Assembly: GCF_019052365.1 (NCBI RefSeq)
Contig: NZ_JAHQUY010000011.1
Location: forward strand, 1-54,559
Direction: 5' to 3'
DNA length: 54,559 bases
Source: Leyella stercorea
GTDB taxonomy: Bacteria > Bacteroidota > Bacteroidia > Bacteroidales > Bacteroidaceae
Notes under the pieces: generated by a model
Database searches by the model: none
The model's input: the letters and a program-made list of their open reading frames with translations, nothing else
What the model was told of the DNA's origin: nothing
Translations under genes and position numbers: made by a program
Shown here: positions 26,301-32,856 of the stretch, one piece after another
Layout of the letters: each line of letters opens with the position of its first letter
Position numbering within the stretch: position 1 is the first letter of the stretch

Positions 26301-27773
26301 GCGAAAGCTACTGCGGAAGTGCAGGAAGGCAAGAAGAAGGCAAAAGAGGGAGAGAATAAGATTAAGGAAGGACAGGAGGAAGCGAAGGCTGCGAACAAGT
26401 TCAAGAAAGCCATGTCTGCGGTAAGCGTAGCGGCTGACAAAATAAACGCCAATATTCAAGGTGTTGTAGCTGCGTTCAACGACATCAAGGACACGGCAAG
26501 CGCACTCGGCGTAGATACTGAGAGTAACGCATGGCAGGACGCAACGGCGTTCTTTGACTCTCTCAACGGCATTTCCAATTCTATCTCTTCCATCGCGACA
26601 AGCGCTATGTCAGGCAATGTCGGCGGCGTCATTCAGGGTGTAGTCGGCATCTTCACCTCTCCGTTCAAGGCTTTCGCTGCGGCGCATGACGCAAAGCAGG
26701 AACGCCAGATAAAGCTCGCCGAACGCAACATCACAGAACTTGAGCGCTTGCGCAACGATGTAAAGACGGCAATAGAGAACACTCTCGGCGGTGTCTATTC
26801 GTACAAGATGGATAAGGACACGAAGGCGACACTCAAGAAAGTAACGGACAACTACGAGAAGGGTCTGAAACTCCAGGAGTCAGGCGTGCTTATCGGCTAC
26901 AACGGCCCGTACACAAGTGACACCTACAACGCAGCCAAGAAGTCGCTTGCCGAACCCGACAACGCTTTCCTTGCGGAGCAAGCATCCCTCATGGCGCAGA
27001 AGGACGAAATGCAACGACAGCTCAACGCCGAGCAGGGCAAGAAGAAGAAGGACAAGGACAAGATTGCCGACTACAAGCAGGAAATCAAGGAGATGGAAAC
27101 GACCATCAAACAGCTTGCAACCGACTTCCTCAAGGACATCTACGGCGTAGACATGAAGGCGTGGGCGAGCCAGCTGACCGACGCAGTTGTAAGCGCATGG
27201 GGAAAAGGTGAGGACGCCATTGACGCATACAAGAAAAAGGCTAGGGATATGGTGAAAGACCTCACCAAAAACATTCTCTCGCAGAAGATTATGGAAAAGG
27301 CTCTTGAAGGTCCGCTTGAAGCGCTCACTACGACCATCGAGCAGAAAGGCAGACTTGAACCTGAGGATGTCGTGAACGTTGCTGATGAACTCTACAAGCA
27401 GACGGACGACGCGGTGTACAACATCACGGCGATACTGGAGAGCCTGAAAGACAGAGGTCTTGACCTTTCGGCAACCGGCGATGGAAGTGTGACCAATGGC
27501 ATCAAGAACATCACGGAGGAAACCGCGGATATTCTCGCAAGTTACGTCAACGCCATCCGTCTTGACGTGAGTGTCAACCGCGCCCAGGTCAAGGACATCG
27601 GAGAACTATTGAAGATGCGTCTTCCCGAAATGGGTCAGATACAGAAAGCGCAGCTCGGGCAGCTCACGCAGATAGTCATGCTTGCGGAGGCTCGTAACGA
27701 GAAGCTCGATCGGATGATGGATTGGATGAACGCGGTGTCTACAAGTGGCAGAAAAAAGCTCTATATCAGCTGA
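20355..27773 (+). CDS. Tape measure protein
   Basis: A 2472-residue protein. At about 1.5 angstrom per residue it predicts a tail near 370 nm, long for a siphovirus. The N-terminal third is Ala/Lys/Glu-rich coiled coil (about 225-800). Residues about 840-930 match the conserved tape measure N-terminal domain (QELALRSPFKFGELN, GVEADSL, LRQFAYAGLPLL). Hydrophobic segments lie near 1035-1060, 1190-1215 and 2075-2110 and could enter the host membrane at DNA ejection. The remainder is again coiled coil. No peptidase or transglycosylase motif was seen. It fixes tail length and is released on infection. Confidence 0.92.
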   Translation: MADGNVGNLWMSLGLKETVSKELNKIADGMTGVDAKTRKAQENLRKLADTDVSGKNISFLKKIQNALGDTSAEAKELQAVLGVIGKTKGGWKGITEDLNIGKLQQCAKLVQQLEFALTNIESKKGLSDSGFNLQSTIYQSREAIDAIASLQNHLKFADAPTASGLKAIRQELQGLINEGTSLIQSPIKNYTQIDKWLNTLDGKVTDIEYKYIVATQGVSKETNAVADAGKRAEEQTKKNAEAVNEQTNALKKQEEQLKATSAAQKEKSAAESKAATAPKIQPFVEDKGLDKMLNDATRVTEKVEEQKKSLSGLSDAAGKASRDINEVLNKIVGGNAAGMSLDELAKKTARYSQELLALEIKLKNLKSKAETNPGKKGPDYSEVKSLEAKIKNAQIYLDIIQQIRLKKDELNATGAKQPNVNTKELERGKTLLDEFYGTLRKIVSENGVDGLMVLGNMPKALGGTMREIRSLLSSFSKENPLSVFANGADRAWTAISNLETKMRDLQRLMDEGKKMGYKTDMLPENFYELKRRLQETYRLFGDNSHRLTDKAYMENLFSDIAKTMKIAANAEREYGREKGKTIATNKEAEAAEKRNVAIVEAAVQRRIQARQREAERAAAAEREANRYAAESVNKAIAAKREQRRQEDRDNKQRLSEIKATEARYDSLGNKVRALRREFSRGISLGADVSKAEAEIHRLINIMRYLKIMHRELKAGSMSDVGRIGSVGTGHDTTLAGRVLQDQKATNAAAQEAINKGIRRGIDLERERQQEIAKSAAKVRSDLAAALAGANAEASKMHGTLNDIKSLFLQGGIVYGAQSLFNAIVQTGGEIVQQHIALRSILGDVTKADELFAQTQELALRSPFKFGELNRDVKQLAAFGVEADSLYDTTKRLADIASGLGVSFERLGLAYGQVKARSWLDGKELRQFAYAGLPLLQKITELYNSEGKNNKTNYKQSDVKEMISKRQVSFEDVQKVLWKMTDEGGQFYNMQLVLSETLLGQWNKLKDAWEIMLSRFAEGKNVIGGTFMFAIKGATDLLLTIDKLSPALLTFASVFLSKKLFGLASSRLGIGSIGRNLNDQAKIQLRNYAIEQQQLVLERKITQEIATQNVQKRAYWLADVQTQQAVMGRLALEGKLSILQMQKAVREGLITKELIDQLVIMGQITARQGEIILKGGTMAAVMNMTGSKLKGMLSFVGGWVGLTFMAVTQVISSIYNEFSAIKEKAESLQAPDSDWMKDYYDALGAKKGTTDTELKKQIDSMKQLLIKSDAYTKTIDEQIKKAKDLNEQYDILRKGVENAKNVASGDAGVIADAIGSTGGWKSGNPFNDTIEENLKDLQHSTDAYQLKLSAFDELTKSKMDSVASAILGAAGAGKTLEDKIRILADEGGQKWAVFQANMVKWNKNIGFSIKVLGNKANDVTSDINEIANDDVPRILNTIKKHLGLYGNDFKKWCKQNPERFRNMLLQIMDEAKWLIPQINKELEKITSFKFEPSGNKNSVTGKTVMQERVFENLRGNQKAYDLISSYIAEGSWYKTKNNAHSALQDLYDEMESRQKGGPSKASIAEAKKDYETLHKAVLQGFGYNFIPEDRKSNKVPKNKGDKKDDKELDELKRQLEDFKAARQAYQKLRKEAGMSRAKAKNEVFGLYKDLDWKKIDLDNYSGSIARLKDGFNFDKTNDRKKFRTQLDKENFEWRFSEELKPEWERVASNFKEALEKGVKQANLQKELYEKTGSLDFAKLAFQDGAVWDKQTRKMAEDFKKNFGHDVNLGMTEADAKVLYKDTPLALEAWQKITTLVKDNYVKSLQQAADIIAQTASTQEKIAAIYAKYETPIAQAKEAGDNGLAYRYARQRDKEVNSVKTEAFNKSSDYITFFGAVSQLGMDRASEIASQIRENINQALADGTIDAREYGKQIQQLDEQLNKLSSGKKNFFNAGLSGVAEQRVQNANEKITAGAALKQEGERLAQEATTRLLDALKNSDWDGVAKATAEVQEGKKKAKEGENKIKEGQEEAKAANKFKKAMSAVSVAADKINANIQGVVAAFNDIKDTASALGVDTESNAWQDATAFFDSLNGISNSISSIATSAMSGNVGGVIQGVVGIFTSPFKAFAAAHDAKQERQIKLAERNITELERLRNDVKTAIENTLGGVYSYKMDKDTKATLKKVTDNYEKGLKLQESGVLIGYNGPYTSDTYNAAKKSLAEPDNAFLAEQASLMAQKDEMQRQLNAEQGKKKKDKDKIADYKQEIKEMETTIKQLATDFLKDIYGVDMKAWASQLTDAVVSAWGKGEDAIDAYKKKARDMVKDLTKNILSQKIMEKALEGPLEALTTTIEQKGRLEPEDVVNVADELYKQTDDAVYNITAILESLKDRGLDLSATGDGSVTNGIKNITEETADILASYVNAIRLDVSVNRAQVKDIGELLKMRLPEMGQIQKAQLGQLTQIVMLAEARNEKLDRMMDWMNAVSTSGRKKLYIS

Positions 27774-27799
27774 TAAAGTGGATATTTATTGTTAAAAAC

Positions 27800-27845
27800 G
27801 CGGATAGTTATATATTAATTTGTATAATTATCCGCTTTTTATTAT
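27800..27845 (+). terminator. Intrinsic terminator after tape measure gene
   Basis: GCGGATAGTTATA (27800-27812) pairs with TATAATTATCCGC (27823-27835), 13 bp with one G-T wobble, and is followed by TTTTTATTATTTTT. The right arm and T-tract overlap the promoter at 27819-27850, so termination and re-initiation are combined in one 50-base element. Confidence 0.85.
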
Positions 27846-27850
27846 TTTTG
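27819..27850 (+). promoter_or_regulatory. Promoter for baseplate / fibre / DGR genes
   Basis: TTTG (27819-27822), a 20-base spacer, and TATTTTTG (27843-27850) repeat the exact motif pair of 14174-14205. Transcription would start near 27857, only about 13 bases before the ATG at 27870. The -33 box lies in the loop of the terminator hairpin. Confidence 0.78.
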
Positions 27851-27869
27851 GAGAAAATTAGGTATATTT

Positions 27870-28337
27870 ATGCAACACTACAATGTCTTCATACAAAAAG
27901 AGCAGGCGGGAGCGGTGGTAAAAGAGACCGTAGCTGACTTCGACGTGTGGTGCGCCTCCATACCGTTCGACATCGGCATGGAGGTCAAGGAGTCTGTAGT
28001 AAAGGACTGGAAAGACGAGGATGGAGAAGACTCATATCTCGGCGACAGCCTTAAATTCGCAGCATACGACATGACCGTGAAATGGTGCTGCAAGGGCGAC
28101 AAGTTCTCAGCTAACGCAGTAATAAGAAAGTTTCTGAACTACCTGAGCGGACGCGACGGTAGCGGCATGAAAATGAAGATGTACTGCGACTGGACTAAGG
28201 TGGGAAGAAGACACATCCGCCTCAAGAAGGTGTCAGACGACGCAAACCTGCACCGCGACGACGAGGGAGATGTGGTAACGTTCTCTACAGTGTTGAGAGT
28301 TGAAGACCCCGTAACGGAAGTAACATTAAGCAAATAG
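27870..28337 (+). CDS. Distal tail protein-like baseplate component
   Basis: A 155-residue beta-rich protein directly after the tape measure, the usual place of a distal tail protein. It has strand-like runs (HYNVFIQKE, DMTVKWCCKG, VTFSTVLRVED) and little helix, compatible with a tail-tube-like ring. No strong motif is seen, so the call rests mainly on position and fold composition. Confidence 0.6.
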   Translation: MQHYNVFIQKEQAGAVVKETVADFDVWCASIPFDIGMEVKESVVKDWKDEDGEDSYLGDSLKFAAYDMTVKWCCKGDKFSANAVIRKFLNYLSGRDGSGMKMKMYCDWTKVGRRHIRLKKVSDDANLHRDDEGDVVTFSTVLRVEDPVTEVTLSK

Positions 28338-28341
28338 AGAT

Positions 28342-31300
28342 ATGGAATGGAAACTTTATCATAAGGACGGTACGCCACTGCGTGACGCCAACGGCAAGGA
28401 AATTTCCGTTCATTCGCTGACATACGACGGCGAGTGGATGGGAGAGTGTTCCGTATCCGTATCAATAGAGAACGAGGCCCCCATTGACTTCTCAATCGGC
28501 GACTACCTGATTTACAGAAACGAGCGCTTCGAGCTGAACTACGACCCGGGCAAGATAAAGCAGGGCCGCAAGAACGCCCTCGGCGACTCGTTCAAGTATT
28601 CAGACATAAAGCTGAACTCCCTGTCCGACGAGCTGGCAAGAGCGGAGTTTCTTGATGTCGTGCTGAACGACGAGGCACAGCTGCACTACACCGCCCTACC
28701 CGACTTTGTTTTCTATATCGGATCACTTGACGATTTGCTTGACAGATTGCAAGCTAACATGAACGAGCAGTTCGGAGACAAAGCATGGAAGTTCTATTCA
28801 CGCAACTGGAAGAGAAGCCAGACACGAGGCTGCGAGGCTGCAAGATGGGAAGAGATATATGGTGGCGATACAACCAAAGAGGACACTGGTGTTGCAGACA
28901 CCGAGATAGACTCAACTTCAATCAGTGTACAGAATCAGACCGTATGGGAAGGACTTGCGTTGGTAAACTCCCAGTTCGACGTGAACTTCATAACGCGAAA
29001 CAGAGAGGTGTTCGTTGACACATCGGGCTTGCTTATGCAGAACACGTTCAAGTACGGCGCAGCATTTGGACTTGTCGAGATTAACCAGGACGCAGAAAGC
29101 GACCAGAAGATTGTCACGAGAATGAGGGCATACGGTTCGGAGAAAAACCTACCCAACAGATACTACGCAACATTGAATATGGAGGTGTGGGCCGACTTCG
29201 CGGATACGATACAGCTTCTCGATCATACCACATGGTATGCAGCGGACATCAAACTTGGTGGTCTTAATGTTGAAAAAGCGTCGGCGTATTTCACCAACCA
29301 TATCTCCGACGGACAAGGCTCCTCGCGGTACTCCGTCAGTCTGCATGACGGCGGCGTTGTCGTCAAGGCTACGGTAACGGTTCTTCGTGCGCCGTATTTC
29401 GAGGAGCGTATCGAAGTGCGCGTTGCGGGCGGCACGAACGAGGAAAACTCGGTAGCCGACGCAAGAAAATACTACGAGTCGGTAAAGTCAACAAAGATGA
29501 TTCATTTTGTAAGCGGAGTGAACAAGGAGGCTTTCCCCGACAACAGGAAAGACTACGCTACCGACCATCTGCCCAACAACATGGCGTGCTCACGCTTAAT
29601 GCTGCCAGGCTTTCCGCAGATGTCGTTGCAGGAGTGGTGGAACAGCCACACTGACAAGCACGCGTCGCTAAACCCTACCGGCGCCGAGCTTCGCTTTTCA
29701 ACACGAACCGACCGCCCTTGGGTCGAGTCGGCTACAGCGGACACCATAGGCGTGCGTCCCGGCAGTGTATTCTTCGATACGGAAGATATAAAAGAAAAGA
29801 AGGAAGAAATATTTCCGACAATCAAGGAGATGGAGGTGGACGGCGTGCGCATTGACGAAATCGCGGTTGGCACGAATGTAGAGGACAACGGCGTATTTAA
29901 GGATGATCAAGATGCTCCTTCATGCAAGGTCGAGCTTAACGAAAAGGTGAACTTCGACATCGACGCCTTAAAGCAGAGCGACTTCTCCATTACTATGACG
30001 GACGGAATGTGTGCCGGCAGAAAGTTTAAGGTGTCGGGAAGTATAAAAGAGAACGGTCGCTGGGTGCTCACGTTGCAGCGAGTGAAAGACATCGGTCTGT
30101 ATTTTCCGTACAAGGACTTTCAGATTAGCAAGGGCGATCATTTCGTATTGTCGGGAATCGAGCTGCCTGTGCAGTACGTTGAAGCTGCTTCCGAAAAGCT
30201 GCTGCGCTACGCTATTGCATGGCTTATAGAGAACGACCACACCAGACACACCTACGCACCGAAGATTTATGACATCTTTATGGCCCGTCAGCATGACGAG
30301 GCAATGGCCGACACCTCGGGGGCAGTAAAGAGCATACATGACACAATCAAGGAGGGCGACATTATGCCGTTCAAGGATGAAGACCTCGGACTTGACGCGG
30401 AAATAATCATCGACAGGCTGACAATCAAAGAGGAAAACGGAAAGATACCGTCATACGAGGTAAGTCTGCGTGAAGACAAGGAGGCAGGCACGCTGCAAAA
30501 GATGCAGGAACAGATAACCGCGCTCGGCAGAGGTAGCGGTGGCGGCACTACGCCTGCACAGGTTAAGGAATATATCGCGAGTGAAGGCTCGAAGTTGTTT
30601 CTCTCAAAGACAAAACAGGATGTCGCGCAGAAACTTATCCGCTTTTGGGAAGGTATTGCTTTTGGCGAGCAGTCTGACAGCAATGTCCTCGGCATCTCCT
30701 CCGACGGCATCGCCACCCTCAAAGAGGTTGTGTCGGCTGCGTTCCGTTCGGGTGCGCTCGGTTCGGGTTTCAAACTCGGCAATTATTCTGACAGCGAAGA
30801 CAGCTATCTGGAGGTAGACCACCTGCTTGTGCGCAAGGCTGCGGAGTTCGTGAAGCTCGTGATACGCGAGCTGCAAAGTGTGGGTGGCGAGATAGTCCTG
30901 TCGCCTGCGTCGATGAAGATTAACAAGGTGGACTTCTTGAAAAAGGGCACGTTGCTACCCGAATACGGACCGACACCCTTGCGATACGACGTCTACCGTT
31001 GTTCGTTTTTAACGAAGCGAGGCGACGAGGAGATAACAAACCCGTTTGCTGTCAACGACCTTGTGCGCTGCCAGACGTTCAACATAAAGGAGGACACGAC
31101 GGCGAATGCAAAGAACAAATACTACTGGCGCAGAGTGCTGCTGGTCGGCACGGACTACATCGACATCCTCGCTTTGTCTGGAGGCAACTACGGCGATTCG
31201 CAGCCCGAAGTGGGCGACGAGCTTGTTCAGATGGGCAATACAACCGATGTGACACGCCAGTCAGTGCTGTACCTCTCGGCTTACGGCTCTGATTCTCCGT

Positions 31301-32853
31301 CAATCAAGCTGTACAAGGGCGTGAACGACTATACACTCGACAGCAAGGAGATATTCGTGGTGTCACGCGACGAGATTTATGCGCTTGCGTCAATGTTTAA
31401 GCTAAAGGTGAAGGACGGCGACACAACAAAGGAAACTACGCTTGCAGAGATTGTAGCGAACGTTGACGGACTGAGTTCTACGGTAACCGCAAACAAGCAG
31501 GAGGTAGATGGGCAGATAGGCAAGATAAACACTACTCTAACGCAGAACGCAGAGAGTATCACTTCGCTTGCACAGAAGCAGACGAATACTGAGAATAAGG
31601 TATCGAAGATAGAGCAGTCAACTGAAAAAATCTCGCTACAGGTTGAAACGACCACGAATTTGAAGAACTGCATCGTCGGCTCAGCCCTACGTCCATGGGA
31701 TGACATCATAAAGATTGCTGCCGGTCTCTCGCAGGCAGTGAATATAGTAAACGGTGGCGGTGTTGGCGGCTCAAACTACGCAGTATTCAATGCGCAGGGA
31801 GCGACTGCGAACACATGGACTGGTCTATACTTCAAGGATGTGCGTGTGACACCTGGCAAAAAATACACCTTCAGTATTTGGGTAAAGGTCATAAGGGCTA
31901 CTGATAACGGCTCGTATTACTCTATCAAACGCTTCGATAATGGTGTCGAAAGTACCGTTATCAAGGCGAGCGATTACTCCACAGCAGTTAGTGACTGGGT
32001 ACTATACACGAGTCAAATAACAGTGCCCAGTGGTTGCTCAAGGCTACTGATAGAAACAGCTGTTCGCAAGAACGGTACTATCAACGTGTGTCGTCCGATG
32101 CTCATGGAGGGCACAGAGTATGGTGGCTGGAGCCTTTCGCCTTACGACAAGACGGAAGCTGGCAAGCTGGAGTCCAACTTAAAATCTACGGGCATAGACA
32201 TCGAGAACGGCAAGATAACGGCAACTGCGGACAAGTTCGAGGTGCGTAATAATAGCGGCGAGACAACCGCGAGCGTGAACGAGAAAGGATTGCTTGAGGT
32301 TGGCGCAGGTGTGTTCTCGGGACTTATCCGCAAAAAGATGACAGAGATAACTCCTGAGAACCTAAAGGAGTACGTTTCAGACGTACCGGCACTGGCTCTT
32401 GGACATATTCAGATTGACTTTGAAAAGACGGGCAGCTTTGTGATGTTTTCGGGAAACATAAAAGCTATGTTCAACACTGATATTGTTATTGTTCCACCTT
32501 TCTATATGCCTCAAGAATACTATTGGGGCAGTCTGAGCACGAAGACGGTCTACGAGGCTCTGGCGTACATCGGACAGACCATTGTTGTTGTCAATAATAG
32601 CGATGCTGAAATGACTTTGATAGGATATACGCAGCTTGATTTCCCCACAAGTGTAGAGTATTTTCAAAGGGGGTATGGTGCGATAGTGACCTGCTATCTT
32701 ACAGGTTCTAAAAAATGTCGAATATCATGGAACGGCAGCGTTAGAGAGTTTTTTAGCGTTATTGATAAACAATCTGATGCAACAACGGGACAATCTACAG
32801 AACCTACTGCTGACGAGCCGACAATAACAGAAGAAGAACAACCAAAAGAATAA
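28342..32853 (+). CDS. Baseplate hub / tail-associated protein with carbohydrate-binding-like domain
   Basis: A 1503-residue protein. The first 440 residues look like a tail hub of the Tal / prophage endopeptidase tail group (start WKLYHKDGTPL, then FSIGDYLIYRNERFEL). No peptidase catalytic set was identified. A helical or coiled stretch near 1020-1120 (LTQNAESITSLAQKQTNTENKV) leads to a jelly-roll-like carbohydrate-binding module at about 1165-1290 (TPGKKYTFSIWVKV ... WVLYTSQITVPSG). The C-terminus is Thr/Glu/Pro rich. It likely closes the tail tube, opens on adsorption and helps bind surface sugars. Stop and next ATG are 3 bases apart. Confidence 0.75.
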   Translation: MEWKLYHKDGTPLRDANGKEISVHSLTYDGEWMGECSVSVSIENEAPIDFSIGDYLIYRNERFELNYDPGKIKQGRKNALGDSFKYSDIKLNSLSDELARAEFLDVVLNDEAQLHYTALPDFVFYIGSLDDLLDRLQANMNEQFGDKAWKFYSRNWKRSQTRGCEAARWEEIYGGDTTKEDTGVADTEIDSTSISVQNQTVWEGLALVNSQFDVNFITRNREVFVDTSGLLMQNTFKYGAAFGLVEINQDAESDQKIVTRMRAYGSEKNLPNRYYATLNMEVWADFADTIQLLDHTTWYAADIKLGGLNVEKASAYFTNHISDGQGSSRYSVSLHDGGVVVKATVTVLRAPYFEERIEVRVAGGTNEENSVADARKYYESVKSTKMIHFVSGVNKEAFPDNRKDYATDHLPNNMACSRLMLPGFPQMSLQEWWNSHTDKHASLNPTGAELRFSTRTDRPWVESATADTIGVRPGSVFFDTEDIKEKKEEIFPTIKEMEVDGVRIDEIAVGTNVEDNGVFKDDQDAPSCKVELNEKVNFDIDALKQSDFSITMTDGMCAGRKFKVSGSIKENGRWVLTLQRVKDIGLYFPYKDFQISKGDHFVLSGIELPVQYVEAASEKLLRYAIAWLIENDHTRHTYAPKIYDIFMARQHDEAMADTSGAVKSIHDTIKEGDIMPFKDEDLGLDAEIIIDRLTIKEENGKIPSYEVSLREDKEAGTLQKMQEQITALGRGSGGGTTPAQVKEYIASEGSKLFLSKTKQDVAQKLIRFWEGIAFGEQSDSNVLGISSDGIATLKEVVSAAFRSGALGSGFKLGNYSDSEDSYLEVDHLLVRKAAEFVKLVIRELQSVGGEIVLSPASMKINKVDFLKKGTLLPEYGPTPLRYDVYRCSFLTKRGDEEITNPFAVNDLVRCQTFNIKEDTTANAKNKYYWRRVLLVGTDYIDILALSGGNYGDSQPEVGDELVQMGNTTDVTRQSVLYLSAYGSDSPSIKLYKGVNDYTLDSKEIFVVSRDEIYALASMFKLKVKDGDTTKETTLAEIVANVDGLSSTVTANKQEVDGQIGKINTTLTQNAESITSLAQKQTNTENKVSKIEQSTEKISLQVETTTNLKNCIVGSALRPWDDIIKIAAGLSQAVNIVNGGGVGGSNYAVFNAQGATANTWTGLYFKDVRVTPGKKYTFSIWVKVIRATDNGSYYSIKRFDNGVESTVIKASDYSTAVSDWVLYTSQITVPSGCSRLLIETAVRKNGTINVCRPMLMEGTEYGGWSLSPYDKTEAGKLESNLKSTGIDIENGKITATADKFEVRNNSGETTASVNEKGLLEVGAGVFSGLIRKKMTEITPENLKEYVSDVPALALGHIQIDFEKTGSFVMFSGNIKAMFNTDIVIVPPFYMPQEYYWGSLSTKTVYEALAYIGQTIVVVNNSDAEMTLIGYTQLDFPTSVEYFQRGYGAIVTCYLTGSKKCRISWNGSVREFFSVIDKQSDATTGQSTEPTADEPTITEEEQPKE

Positions 32854-32856
32854 GAT

